Below the pieces are notes generated by a model. The model saw only the letters and a program-made list of their open reading frames with translations, searched no databases and was not told where the DNA came from. Below, piece by piece: positions 35,102-45,124 of a stretch of 48,884 nt of DNA. Source of the DNA: JBCDGZ01 sp038750655 (lineage in GTDB: Bacteria > Bacteroidota > Bacteroidia > Chitinophagales > Saprospiraceae); contig JBCDGZ010000049.1 in assembly GCA_038750655.1 (NCBI GenBank), forward strand, positions 1 through 48,884. Reading direction: 5' to 3'. Numbering within the stretch: the stretch's first letter is position 1; each line of letters begins with the position of its first letter. The translations under genes and the position numbers were made by a program.

Positions 35102-36133
35102 CTAAAAACTCGGACAGCGCACTGGCAATCGCCGTCGCCCTGGTTGCTGTAGCTTGTATTTATACATCAGCGCAATCTCGGTGCCACCACGACCTTTGCT
35201 GCCCTCCCGAAGGTTCGAGAAATTGACGTCATAGCTAAAACTAATGCCTACCGCTCCGTAGTCCAAACGGGCAATCAAGACCTGCGCATCGCCAAGGCGG
35301 TGCATACTTCCAAAATACAAGGCCGATAAGCGATGATAGTCGCTAAACTTCCCCATCACCATCTTGAGCAAGGCCCCCACCTGCAATTCTCGGGCCGGCC
35401 CCTGCTCCAGGTACACCAATCGAGGGACCACGCCAATCGCATGGTTGATCCTGATCTCCGCGCCAGCGAAGAAGGTGGTCCGAAAGTAAAGGCGCTCCTC
35501 GGTATCTCCAAGAAAGCTGACATTGGGCTCATTGAGGTGAAATATCGAGGCCCCGGCGTAGTAGCTGGTGAACTCATCCGGAGTATAAGACCAGCTCAGG
35601 CCCGCTGAGAAGTCGAAATAGCCAAATTGGCTGATGGCAAAGTCTTCGCCGCTGGGTAGGCCCGGGTTGAGCGCCCCGCCATCGAATTGATTCTCGAAAA
35701 GCAGCTGGGTATAGTCAATCCGCTGCTGGGCGTAGCCCGCCTGAAAACCAAACCCCAGGAGGTTATTGCCTTCGTGGTTCATCGCCTTATGGTAAGCAAA
35801 GGAGAGTTGTACCTGTGTGTTCCTCAAATCAGAAACGCCGGCCCGATCATTCATGATCAACAAGCCCACGCCCATCACATCTCGCCCCAGCCAGGAGCGC
35901 AGTACCGACGCATCCGCCGACAGGGCCATCGTCCGAAAAGGCGTCCCGACCGCCTCCCACTGCGTCCGGTAGTTGGCGTTGATCCGCAAATCCCCATCTA
36001 TCAAGCCCGTCAACGCCGGATTGAGGATCAAAGGCGCGTTAAAGAATTGAGAGAAATGTGGGTCTTGTGCCTTTACTCCCCCCAAAAACAGCCAGCTGGC
36101 CAGCAGGCTGGTGAGTACCATTTTGAGCTTCAT
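35102..36133 (-). CDS. PorP/SprF family type IX secretion outer-membrane protein
   Basis: This 343-residue protein has a signal peptide (1-22) and the family opening DPHFSQFFNAPLILNPALTG. It is followed by repeated amphipathic beta strands of an outer-membrane barrel. PorP/SprF proteins hold T9SS type B cargo at the cell surface. In Flavobacterium, SprF is needed for SprB secretion. It follows the giant PKD adhesin by 57 nt, the usual sprB-sprF order, so it is likely co-transcribed and dedicated to it. Confidence 0.93.
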   Translation of the reverse strand: MKLKMVLTSLLASWLFLGGVKAQDPHFSQFFNAPLILNPALTGLIDGDLRINANYRTQWEAVGTPFRTMALSADASVLRSWLGRDVMGVGLLIMNDRAGVSDLRNTQVQLSFAYHKAMNHEGNNLLGFGFQAGYAQQRIDYTQLLFENQFDGGALNPGLPSGEDFAISQFGYFDFSAGLSWSYTPDEFTSYYAGASIFHLNEPNVSFLGDTEERLYFRTTFFAGAEIRINHAIGVVPRLVYLEQGPARELQVGALLKMVMGKFSDYHRLSALYFGSMHRLGDAQVLIARLDYGAVGISFSYDVNFSNLREGSKGRGGTEIALMYKYKLQQPGRRRLPVRCPSF

Positions 36134-36190
36134 TAGGAAGTCGTTTAAAAGTTTTGCAGCATAAAAAAGTCAACCCAAATCCAAGGGGGA

Positions 36191-39100
36191 TTATCGGATC
36201 AGGGTTACATCTCCAGTCTTTACAATCTTACTCCCATCGACGCGGCATCGGCCCTCGATGTAGTAAACGTATACGTCGCGGTTGAGCGGCTGGCCCTTGT
36301 ACTGGCCATTCCAACCATCATTCACATTATTGGTTTCGAACACCTGCTCACCCCAGCGGTTAAAGATGCGGAATACATCAATCTGGGGGTCGCCCTGAAT
36401 GCGGAACAGGTCATTTTCGCCATCATTATTCGGCGTAAAGGCCGTTGGCACCACGATGTTTTCGGGGCCACAGAGGTTCAGTAGTTGCAGTCGAATCATT
36501 GCCGTATCCAGGCAGCCAAATTCATCCTCGATCTCCACATTGTAAGTCGTCGAGCTATCGGGGGAAGCGAAGGGCTGATGGCAATCGGTGCAAGACAGAA
36601 AATCCTCCGGCCACCAACGGTACAAAAAGCGGCCTCCGCCGACCACCGAAGCATCCAATTGGACGCTCTGACCAAGGCGAAAGTCCAGTACCTCTGGTAA
36701 CCGGAGTTCAGGTTTTGGGACGACCTCTACGAGTGCAGTCGCCGTTCCGACCGGGCAACGGCCGATAAAGGCTTCTACAGTATAGGTGGTGGTCGATTCG
36801 GGACGCGCCAGCGGCGCGGCGGCAGTCGGGTCGTTAAGCGATGCCGCAGGTGACCAGCGGTAAGTCTCCGCCAGTCCGTCGACCGTTAGTGTGATGCTTT
36901 CTCCTTCGCAAATCTGCTGAGGGGTAGTCCTCAAATTGGATAGCCCCGTAACAGTGACATCGACGACATCAGTAAGCACACAGAGGTCATCGGCAGCTTG
37001 CAGGGTGTAGCGAGTACTGACTGGGGGCTGTACCGTCGGGCGGCCTGTGTTGGCCACCACTTGGCTATTGGCCAGCCAAGTCGGCTGACCAAAGAAAGTG
37101 CCCTGCAAAGTCAGCTCTTCACCGACACAAATCGTCGTGTCGGGGCCTGCGTCGATTTCATCCGGGAAACGAACATTAACCCGGATGGTATCGCTAATCA
37201 GGCAGCCCTGGCTATTGAGGGCTTCTACGGTATAGGTAGTGGAGGTCGCGGGTGCAGCCTGGGGCGCTGGGCAATTGGTGCAACTCAGGCCCGTTGCTGG
37301 CGACCAGACAGGGTTGCTGCCGGTTTGTAGGTTGAGGTCAACGGCATCGCCAGAGCAGATGGTGCGGTCGTCTCCCAGCAAATCGGGAGATTCGTCGAGA
37401 ATGGTAACGGTGATCGAATCTATGATTTCGCAGCCGCCATCGCCGGTCACAGTGACGAGGTAGGTGGTCGTCACTTCTGGCGTTGCGATGGGGTTAGTAC
37501 AATTCAGGTAGCAGCTCAGGCCGGGGCGACTTTCGTCCCAGCGCAGGTTGAGGGCATTGGTGATGGGTACGGCGGTGATGGGCAGCGAAGTTCCGGCGCA
37601 GATCGCCGTATCGGCAGTCAGTTGGATTTCGGGAACGGGGAAGGCCCCTACGCGCACCAGCACAGAATCGCGGTGGGCACAGCCATTAGGATTGGTCACT
37701 TCTATGGTATACATCGTGGTGACGCTGGGGCTGGCAATGGGACTGGGGCAATTGGTGCAAGTCAAATCATTGGTCGGTGTCCAGCTGTAAGTCACCAGAT
37801 TACCGTCCAGCAGTTCGGCATTGAGCTGGGAACTTTCGCCAATACACAGCAATTCTCCATCGCTGCTGGCCACGACTTCGGGGCGATCCAATACAATCAC
37901 GGTATCGCGATGATTGGTAGAACAACCAAAATCGGAGCTGACGTCCAAATTAATCAAATATTCTCCCGGGGCATCGTAAGTATGGCTGAAGTTGGTTTGG
38001 TCACTGGTGGTTCCTTCGCCCAAATCCCAGTTCCAAGTGCTCAGCTGATCAAAGCTAATGGTCGACTGATCGCTGAAGGCGACAGTAAGAGACTCACAAC
38101 CTTGATTGGGTTGGAGGGTGAATTCAACTTCGGGAGAAGGATGGATGACGATAAAACTATCGATGCGAATATTGGCAGTACAAAAGGCGGTCGCGGCCCA
38201 GAGCTGAACGGCAAAGTAGCCTGCGGAGTCATAGACAATTCCACTGGGGTTGGCCTCATTGCTTAAGGGCGTATTACTGCCTTCGAAAATCCATTCGTAG
38301 GCAATGACATCGCCAATATTGGTGATGAGGTTGGTAAAATTAACGGGTGTAGCTCCGTCTAGGCATTGCTCTTGGATGTCGGCTTCGAAATCGACGCTAA
38401 GAAATTCTACCTCGATGGTTTCGCCAACGATTGGCACTCGACAGCCAGAGGCATCTTCGAGGATCAGGACGGGTTCGTAGACGCCACCGGCGGTGTAGGT
38501 GTGGGTGACGCTGTCGGTGGGGCCGGTGCTGGCGTGCAGGGTCCCGGTTCCGTCGCCAAAATCCCAGTTGTAGATCGCTACATTGGTGCCTTCGGCAGCA
38601 AAGTTGACTTCTACCGGTTGGCAGCCGGAGGTCGGATCGGCGGTGAAGCTCCCGCTGGGGCCATCGACTTGAACGTAAGAAGGCCGACAGAGGGTGTCCC
38701 GACAGCCCCGCGCGTCCGTGACTATCAGACAAACGTCAAACAGGCCGGGGCGACTGTAGGAATGCGTTGGATTTTGCAAATCAGACGTTCCAGTATTATC
38801 CCCAAAATCCCACAACCAGGACACGGCATTGGTTGATAAATCGGTAAACGAAGTAACCAAAGGAGGATTAGGACAAGATTTGTATAAACCATCTCCAATA
38901 AAATCGGCAATCAAGCCACTGACATTCAAGGTATCGCAGAATTGATCCGAGCAGCCATCTTCCGCACTAGCCGTTAAGCACACGAAGTAATCACCAGCCG
39001 CCGCATAAGTATGTACCGGCCAGGCCTCCGTTGAGGTATTTCCATCCCCAAAATCCCACAAATAGTCTAGCGAAGACAAGCCGCTGGAAAGGTTGCTGAA

Positions 39101-41761
39101 GGTCACTTCGTAAGTCGTACAACTGGTCAAATCAGACTGGAAACTGGCCTCGGGAAAGCCCACTTCAATGATATTACTCATCACGGTTGTATGGGTACAA
39201 CCCCGACTATTGGTGACCGTCAAAGAGACCGTAAAACGACCTTCATCGGTAAAGACATGGGTAGGACTGGAAGCCGTAGAGGTATTGCCATCCCCAAAAT
39301 CCCAGAGGTAATTAGTGATGATTCCAGTAGTACTGGTTGCATTTTCCGTAAAATTAATGGTCAAAGGCGGACAGCCGTTGAAGACATCTATGGAAAAGTC
39401 CGCCGTAGCACCGGAGATGGAAAAGACTTGATTGAGTCGAAAAGTATCGGTACAGCCGTTGGCGTCTCCCACCACCAGCTCAAAGCCACTATAATCTCCA
39501 GCCGTCGGGAAGTAGAACCCGGGTTCCGGATCGTTGGCCGTAGCGGCTACCATGCCTACTCCCGGTGGGAAAATGTAGGTATAAGTATAATCCCCTGCTC
39601 CCGGCGTATTGTTGATCGCATAAATCGTATCGCCCACACATAATTCATTGGGGCCCAGTGAAAAATCGGCAATCGGCTCGGCGATGATGATAGAAACATC
39701 GATCGCATCGGAGCAGCCGGTTGTATTATTAATGACATTTAGCGTCACCGTATAGGTTCCCTCTTGCGCATAGGTATGAACCGGGTTTTGGTCGGTAGAC
39801 GTATTGCCATCACCAAAATCCCACTCCCACTGCTCCGGACCGATGGAATTGTCCGTAAAAACTACCTCATAAGGACGGGCACAGTCCTGGGCGTACAAAA
39901 TCGCAGCAATCGGCGGCGAAATCTGAATATAATCCTCCACCACCAAGGTATCCGAACAGCCGTTAAACCAACCGATTAAGGTCACATCAAACAGCCCTGT
40001 ATCTTGGTATTGGTACATGGGTTCACTTTGGTTAGAGCCTCCCCCGTCCCCAAAAAACCATTCCCACTCATCGGCAATCGAAGAGTTATTGGTAAAGCCA
40101 ATGATCGTATCGATGCATCCGGTTTGGTAATCGGACACAAAGTCGAGCACCGGCGGCTGCCCCGCCTCAATATAGCCGGGGACCAGCACCGTATCCCGAC
40201 AACCGGAGACACTTTCGACAATCAAGGTGACGTCAAAGGTCCCGGTATCGGTATAGATATGTAATGGGTTTTGAGAAGTGGACGTATTGCCATCGCCAAA
40301 ATCCCAGAGATAGCTGACAATGGGATCAATGGCCATAGTAGTATTGGTAAATTGCACCTCCAAGTCGATACAACCCTCGGTGGTGTCGCTAGTAAACGAA
40401 GGGCTGAGGGCCTGGACGATCACTGTATCTTTGACCAGCTGCTGGCGGCAGCCGTTGGAAAACTCGACCTCTAAAGTGATCGGAAAACTGCCAAATTGAT
40501 CAAAGGTAAAGCTGGGATTCTGGTCGGTTGAGCTGCCGAGCCCGCCGAAGTCCCACTGCCAGGCCACCGCCTGCGGCGACAAACCGCTAAAATTGATGGT
40601 GGTGCCCAGTGCACAGCTCACCAGCGTTCCCTGCGAAGTATAGTCCAGCGTGACGGGGCCGACCACAGCGATGCAATCGGGTGCGCTCAGCGTCGAGTTG
40701 CAGCCATCGGAGGTCGAGATGCTGAGGGTTGGCGTGTAGCAGCCGGGCATGGTATAGGTATGCGTAGGACTAAAATCTGTAGAGCTGTTGCCATCGCCAA
40801 AATTCCAGAGGATACTGGTGATGTCGCCTTGGGTCTGGTTGTTGAAAGCCACCTGGGTGGTGCTGCAATCGCCGGTATTGATGATCGAGTAGTCAAAATT
40901 GACGATGTCGCCAATGGAGATGAAATTATTTTCGGTATGCGTCAGGCTGCATTGGGTCACATTATCGGTGACGGTCAGCGAGACGGTATAGTTGCCAAAA
41001 TTTTGGTAGCTGTGCTGGGGGTTGAGATCGTTGGAGGTGTTGCCATCGCCGAAATCCCAGAAGAAGCTAAGGTTGCCAGTGCCGCTGGTGGTATTGGTGA
41101 AGCTGACGTTCAGGGGGAGGGTGCAGCCGGAGCGGGGTGAGGCTGTAAAGCTGGGCTGGGGCAGTTGGATGATATTGACGGCATCGGTCTCGACGATGGT
41201 GGAGCGGCAGCCGTTGACGTCGAAGACGGTGAGGGTGAGGGAAAAATTACCGACATTGGTGTAGGTATGCTGAAGGCTGCTGCTCAAGCCGCTGGCGTTC
41301 TGGCGTTCCAAGACACCGTTGCCAAAATCCAGAATGATGGAGTCCATTTCTACTGTAGAGCTGATGGTAAAGTCAACCATTAGTGGTGCACAGCCGATGC
41401 TGGGCGTAGCCGTCAAGCTAATCGACGGCGGTTCGAAGAAGCTAATGTCCTGGCAAAATTGGTTGCTGCTGCCGGCAGCATCTTCGACGCGCAGGCAAAA
41501 CTGGTAGGTGCCCCCGACGGTAATGGTACGGATAGGATTTTCTTCCATAGAAAAGACTTGCCCGTCTACCGACCACTCGAAGCTCACAGCATCCGAACTG
41601 GAGTTATTAAACAGCCCAACGGTCACAGGAACGCAGCTGCTTCCCTGACCTCCATTGAAGTTAAAGGTGAAATTGGCGGAAGGTTGAGCGAATGCCGGAG
41701 TGCTGAACAGCAAGAGCATCACAATTATCCCCCCTTTGATCGAGTGCTTTAACAGCTCCAT
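36191..41761 (-). CDS. Giant PKD-repeat adhesin with gliding-motility-associated C-terminal domain
   Basis: This 1856-residue secreted protein has signal peptide 1-25. About 15 PKD or PKD-like domains follow (about residues 28-1260), most with the WDFGDGNTS signature followed by a P-HTY turn. Then come six Ig-like repeats with the pattern W-P--L-C-NCP-P-A-P-TTYTVE (about 1290-1740). The final 95 residues are the CHU_C/gliding-motility-associated type B sorting domain (VPTAFTPNNDGENDLF, IFNRWGEQVFE). It resembles SprB-class adhesins moved along the surface by the gliding machinery. Its PorP partner follows. The repeats recur at DNA level too. Confidence 0.93.
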   Translation of the reverse strand: MELLKHSIKGGIIVMLLLFSTPAFAQPSANFTFNFNGGQGSSCVPVTVGLFNNSSSDAVSFEWSVDGQVFSMEENPIRTITVGGTYQFCLRVEDAAGSSNQFCQDISFFEPPSISLTATPSIGCAPLMVDFTISSTVEMDSIILDFGNGVLERQNASGLSSSLQHTYTNVGNFSLTLTVFDVNGCRSTIVETDAVNIIQLPQPSFTASPRSGCTLPLNVSFTNTTSGTGNLSFFWDFGDGNTSNDLNPQHSYQNFGNYTVSLTVTDNVTQCSLTHTENNFISIGDIVNFDYSIINTGDCSTTQVAFNNQTQGDITSILWNFGDGNSSTDFSPTHTYTMPGCYTPTLSISTSDGCNSTLSAPDCIAVVGPVTLDYTSQGTLVSCALGTTINFSGLSPQAVAWQWDFGGLGSSTDQNPSFTFDQFGSFPITLEVEFSNGCRQQLVKDTVIVQALSPSFTSDTTEGCIDLEVQFTNTTMAIDPIVSYLWDFGDGNTSTSQNPLHIYTDTGTFDVTLIVESVSGCRDTVLVPGYIEAGQPPVLDFVSDYQTGCIDTIIGFTNNSSIADEWEWFFGDGGGSNQSEPMYQYQDTGLFDVTLIGWFNGCSDTLVVEDYIQISPPIAAILYAQDCARPYEVVFTDNSIGPEQWEWDFGDGNTSTDQNPVHTYAQEGTYTVTLNVINNTTGCSDAIDVSIIIAEPIADFSLGPNELCVGDTIYAINNTPGAGDYTYTYIFPPGVGMVAATANDPEPGFYFPTAGDYSGFELVVGDANGCTDTFRLNQVFSISGATADFSIDVFNGCPPLTINFTENATSTTGIITNYLWDFGDGNTSTASSPTHVFTDEGRFTVSLTVTNSRGCTHTTVMSNIIEVGFPEASFQSDLTSCTTYEVTFSNLSSGLSSLDYLWDFGDGNTSTEAWPVHTYAAAGDYFVCLTASAEDGCSDQFCDTLNVSGLIADFIGDGLYKSCPNPPLVTSFTDLSTNAVSWLWDFGDNTGTSDLQNPTHSYSRPGLFDVCLIVTDARGCRDTLCRPSYVQVDGPSGSFTADPTSGCQPVEVNFAAEGTNVAIYNWDFGDGTGTLHASTGPTDSVTHTYTAGGVYEPVLILEDASGCRVPIVGETIEVEFLSVDFEADIQEQCLDGATPVNFTNLITNIGDVIAYEWIFEGSNTPLSNEANPSGIVYDSAGYFAVQLWAATAFCTANIRIDSFIVIHPSPEVEFTLQPNQGCESLTVAFSDQSTISFDQLSTWNWDLGEGTTSDQTNFSHTYDAPGEYLINLDVSSDFGCSTNHRDTVIVLDRPEVVASSDGELLCIGESSQLNAELLDGNLVTYSWTPTNDLTCTNCPSPIASPSVTTMYTIEVTNPNGCAHRDSVLVRVGAFPVPEIQLTADTAICAGTSLPITAVPITNALNLRWDESRPGLSCYLNCTNPIATPEVTTTYLVTVTGDGGCEIIDSITVTILDESPDLLGDDRTICSGDAVDLNLQTGSNPVWSPATGLSCTNCPAPQAAPATSTTYTVEALNSQGCLISDTIRVNVRFPDEIDAGPDTTICVGEELTLQGTFFGQPTWLANSQVVANTGRPTVQPPVSTRYTLQAADDLCVLTDVVDVTVTGLSNLRTTPQQICEGESITLTVDGLAETYRWSPAASLNDPTAAAPLARPESTTTYTVEAFIGRCPVGTATALVEVVPKPELRLPEVLDFRLGQSVQLDASVVGGGRFLYRWWPEDFLSCTDCHQPFASPDSSTTYNVEIEDEFGCLDTAMIRLQLLNLCGPENIVVPTAFTPNNDGENDLFRIQGDPQIDVFRIFNRWGEQVFETNNVNDGWNGQYKGQPLNRDVYVYYIEGRCRVDGSKIVKTGDVTLIR

Positions 41762-42082
41762 CCAGTATAGTTTTTCTCAGCGTTGTTTGCTCAACAACTT
41801 ACAATCTGATTGGATGATTGAATAAGTTTAGGTTTCTTCTGATTATGTATTCTGGATGGTTGTAAGGCTAAGGTGTGATGGCTTTTTTATCTTTACAATT
41901 TATGTTTGACCATCAGCGTTAGTAACCCTAGTATATAACTCTTAGCCAATTTCCGTGTTTTAAGATATTCAATTAGAATAATCAACACTTCCTACGGTCG
42001 TTTTTGCTTCTTCTATTTGAACATCCACGGAAGGTACCTAAGAGGAGTTTAGTGTAAACGAAAATGCAAAAAACATTCCAAG
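41762..42082. other. Divergent intergenic region, no gene seen
   Basis: These 321 bases lie between the PKD adhesin and the secreted unknown. The only clear structure is a 6-bp hairpin GTTGTT/AACAAC at 41782-41798, just upstream of the adhesin ATG. No exact TAnnTTTG motif was found in either direction. Confidence 0.4.
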
Positions 42083-43000
42083 ATGCGAAAAACGATCATT
42101 CTAGCCCTCCTGTTTTGTTGTGGATTCTCGGCCTATGGCCAAAAGAGCGATTCGGGCATTAGCCCCGAAGGACTGGAACAACTCCAACAGCTGGAAGATA
42201 CCCTAGGCGTATTGGGCTATGCTATCGTTAATGATTCTTTGGCGGAAAATCGCTTCGGGGCCTGCCACCAAATGATCAAAACCCTGGTAAAGGCGCTAAA
42301 AACGCCCAATTCCTTTGAGTATCCTTTCGAGCGCATGCGCGCCGTATCCATCCTCTACCCACAAGACAGCAGCTTTCGCATTTTCACCTGGCAACTTTAT
42401 GTTGACACCGAGGAGTACAAATACTATGGTGCTATACAAATGAACAGCGAAGAGCTACAGCTCTTCCCGCTGCAGGATCGCTCGGCGGAGCTGACTTCGC
42501 TGGACTACGAGGTCTTCGGACCGGAGCGCTGGTACGGTGCATTGTATTATAACATTCGAACCTTAAATACCCCCGATGGCCCTCAACACTTGCTCTTTGG
42601 CTTCGATGGCTACAGCTTCTTCACTAAGCGTAAACTTATTGATGTGCTGACCTTCCAAGAGGGCAAGCCCGTCTTTGGTGCCCCCATATTCACCCAGGGC
42701 ACCGAGGAGTCGGGCGCTATTCCCAAAAATCGGCTGGTGCTCGAATACACCGCTGAGACCAGCATTCGCCTCAATTACGATGAAAACATGGGAATCATTA
42801 TCTTTGATCACCTGATCTCGATGATGACGCCGCGCGGTCCAGTCATGGTACCCGACGGCAGCTACGAAGGCTTTGAAATTGAGAATGGGAAGCTGGTTCA
42901 TGTCGAAAAACTCTTTCACCAGGTCTCGGAGACCCCCCCCCGGCCACAGCCGGTGCTGGACAGTAAGGGAAAGAGGAAGGATATTTTTGGCAATCGTTAA
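42083..43000 (+). CDS. Secreted protein of unknown function
   Basis: This 305-residue protein has a signal peptide (MRKTIILALLFCCGFSAYGQ). I do not recognise a family. The mature part is mixed alpha and beta, with aromatic-rich strands (FTWQLYVDTEEYKYYGAIQM, ERWYGALYYNIR, HLLFGFDGYSFFTKRKLI) and no enzymatic motif. Close to the 3' end there is a run of nine C (42933-42941, residue about 284 of 305). Slippage there would change only the last 20 residues. It has no T9SS sorting domain, so it is probably periplasmic. It is convergent with the DUF6090 gene. Confidence 0.75.
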   Translation: MRKTIILALLFCCGFSAYGQKSDSGISPEGLEQLQQLEDTLGVLGYAIVNDSLAENRFGACHQMIKTLVKALKTPNSFEYPFERMRAVSILYPQDSSFRIFTWQLYVDTEEYKYYGAIQMNSEELQLFPLQDRSAELTSLDYEVFGPERWYGALYYNIRTLNTPDGPQHLLFGFDGYSFFTKRKLIDVLTFQEGKPVFGAPIFTQGTEESGAIPKNRLVLEYTAETSIRLNYDENMGIIIFDHLISMMTPRGPVMVPDGSYEGFEIENGKLVHVEKLFHQVSETPPRPQPVLDSKGKRKDIFGNR

Positions 43001-43019
43001 AGGAGCAGCAGTAGAGCTG

Positions 43020-43808
43020 CTATTCTTCGGAGTCCTCCAGTACCTCCGGATAATTCCGCTCAATCATCTTCATCAGGCGCTCGACATTCCTGATGCAGTT
43101 GAAGTAAAACCGGTGTTTGTACTTCCGAAAATCCTTGACATTCTCTAGTAGGAAATGAAACTCCGTATTGCGACGCAAGGCTTCCCGGTCCAGTGGAATG
43201 TAACCAATGAAGTAGTAGTCTGACGCGGTCAACTTATAGGGATAAATAATCTCCGTTTTTTCCTTCCCATAGACGAATTTATACTTAAAACTAGTATCGC
43301 GATTGGTCGTAAAATGCTTTTTGTAAAATGGCGTCAAGTATTCACTAATGTCCGGGTTAAGGGTCTTTCCTCGGGTCAAACGGGGAAAATTATTGTTATA
43401 AACTATTGAAATTAAGCTGCGCAAGGTATCGTTCTGCACAATATCCAGGCCGATCGATTTAAGGTTTTCGTAGCCTGAGGTATTCGGAAAAATGTACTCA
43501 TCCCGGGTGATCCAATAAAAGTCAAAGATCAAAGAATCCCGATAGTCTGTCTGACCATTGATGTATTTATCTACTTTGAAATGGCTGAAAAGAGCAGTGC
43601 GATGCAAAGAATAATCGTTCTCTAAATCGGTCAAATTATTCTGCAATTCGAGATGAACTTGTTGCATGATGTCTTGCTCCATCCGCTTACGCTTCACCTG
43701 CTCGCCCCAGCTATTCAAGCTAAAGGCCCCGAGGATGCCGATGACGATAATGGTAATTTCTCGCAGGTATTTGGCAAGACGATTCAGTAAGGATTTACGA
43801 GGGGTCAT
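43020..43808 (-). CDS. DUF6090 family membrane-anchored protein
   Basis: This 262-residue protein has one transmembrane helix at about residues 18-36, in the context REITIIVIGILGAFSLNSWGE. That is the hallmark of DUF6090 proteins of Bacteroidota. The rest, about 220 residues, should lie outside the cytoplasm and is rich in charged helices. Function is unknown. Its ATG lies 2 nt after the stop of the upstream PLP enzyme gene, so they are in one operon. A functional link is not obvious. Confidence 0.8.
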   Translation of the reverse strand: MTPRKSLLNRLAKYLREITIIVIGILGAFSLNSWGEQVKRKRMEQDIMQQVHLELQNNLTDLENDYSLHRTALFSHFKVDKYINGQTDYRDSLIFDFYWITRDEYIFPNTSGYENLKSIGLDIVQNDTLRSLISIVYNNNFPRLTRGKTLNPDISEYLTPFYKKHFTTNRDTSFKYKFVYGKEKTEIIYPYKLTASDYYFIGYIPLDREALRRNTEFHFLLENVKDFRKYKHRFYFNCIRNVERLMKMIERNYPEVLEDSEE

Positions 43809-43810
43809 AG

Positions 43811-45019
43811 TTAGCTTAATTGATCAATAATTTGCACGACGCGCTCCAACTCCGCCCGCGTATTGTACACGGCCAGTCCCATACGGGTCACTCCGCCCTG
43901 CTCCAACAGCCCCAGCACCTCCGTAGCCCGAATGGCGTAGAAATGCCCGTCCCAGGCGAAGATGCCTCGCTGGCCCAGCTCCGTACAAAGCTCCGCTGCG
44001 CTCCGCCCTTTTACAACGATGGAAATCGTCGGCGCGCGGCGTGCCGACAGCGCCGGCCCGTACACCTGCACGCCCGGCAAAGCCTTCAAAGCCTCGTAAA
44101 AGTACGCAAAATTGCTCCGCTCTATCCCACCAATATAGTCCATCCCACTCCGCAATTGCTCCCGATACGTCGCACCACTGCCCAGCCCCGCAATAAAATC
44201 AATACAGGCCCCTACCCCAGCCAGCGCCGCATGATTAGCCGTACCTGTCTCAATAGAATCCGGTGCGGCCTGCGGCGCCGTCCGTAGCCGGTCGGTCGGC
44301 AGGCGGTCCAGCAGGCCGGGCTTGCTGTAGAGCAGGCCGACGTGGGGGCCGTAGAATTTGTAGGCCGAGCAAAGCAGAAAATCGCAGCCGATGGCCTGCA
44401 CATCGATCGGCAGATGAGGAGCGTAGTGCACGGCATCCAGCAGCAGCCAAGCACCAACCTGATGGGCCCAGCGCCGCACCTGCTCCACCTCATTGACCGT
44501 GCCGAAAATGTTAGAGGCGTAGCCCATAGCGATGAGGCGCGTGCGCTCGTTGATCTTAGCCTGAAAGTCGGTGTAGTTGAGGCGGCCGTCCAGGTTCAGC
44601 TTGACCTCGCGTACGACGATGCCCAGCTCGCGCAAGCTTAGCCAGGGGCCTCGGTTGGCCTCGTGGTCCAGCTGGGTGATCAGCACCTCATCACCGGGCT
44701 GCAGGGCCCGTCCGATGGCACGGCTCAGCGAGAAGTTGAGCGTAGTCATATTGGCGCCCCAGGAAATGCAGTGGGGGCCTTCGGCACCGAGGAAGTCGGC
44801 GACTTTAGCGCGGGTTTGATCGAGTAAGTGGTCCGTTTCCTGGGTGGTGGCGAAGAGGCCGTGGGAGTTGGCGTTGCTGGTTTGGTAGTAATGGCTGATG
44901 GCATCGATGACGGATTGGGGGACCTGGGTGCCCGCAGGGCCGTCGAGAAAAATAGCATCGTTGCCGTTGACCTGGCGTTTTAGAGAGGGAAATTGCTCAA
45001 TGATGTGCTGCTGATCCAT
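43811..45019 (-). CDS. Cysteine-desulfurase-like PLP enzyme lacking the catalytic Cys
   Basis: This 402-residue class V aminotransferase-fold protein has PLP Lys221 in CSAYKFYGPHVG, with D195 and H198 in LDAVHYAP and the ring-stacking H119 in LDHEAN. It fits the cysteine-desulfurase-like subfamily TIGR01976. True SufS/CsdA enzymes carry a Cys near the C-terminus in a GHHCA-type loop. Here the corresponding loop reads DGHFYAIRA, with Tyr in place of Cys. That feature appears typical of the subfamily, so the real reaction is uncertain. The cofactor site is intact. Confidence 0.88.
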   Translation of the reverse strand: MDQQHIIEQFPSLKRQVNGNDAIFLDGPAGTQVPQSVIDAISHYYQTSNANSHGLFATTQETDHLLDQTRAKVADFLGAEGPHCISWGANMTTLNFSLSRAIGRALQPGDEVLITQLDHEANRGPWLSLRELGIVVREVKLNLDGRLNYTDFQAKINERTRLIAMGYASNIFGTVNEVEQVRRWAHQVGAWLLLDAVHYAPHLPIDVQAIGCDFLLCSAYKFYGPHVGLLYSKPGLLDRLPTDRLRTAPQAAPDSIETGTANHAALAGVGACIDFIAGLGSGATYREQLRSGMDYIGGIERSNFAYFYEALKALPGVQVYGPALSARRAPTISIVVKGRSAAELCTELGQRGIFAWDGHFYAIRATEVLGLLEQGGVTRMGLAVYNTRAELERVVQIIDQLS

Positions 45020-45124
45020 TATGATAGATAATTGATGGACGAGGTATTATTTGCGGCGAAAGATAAGAAAACTGGCAGAGCCGAAAGCTTTTTTATCCAA
45101 TTATTGCCCTACCTTTATTGTATT

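Noticed and set aside
37700..41350. Recurring short DNA repeats that could suggest a CRISPR or tandem array
   Set aside because: The spacing and sequence are explained by repeated PKD domains (WDFGDG) in one large gene.
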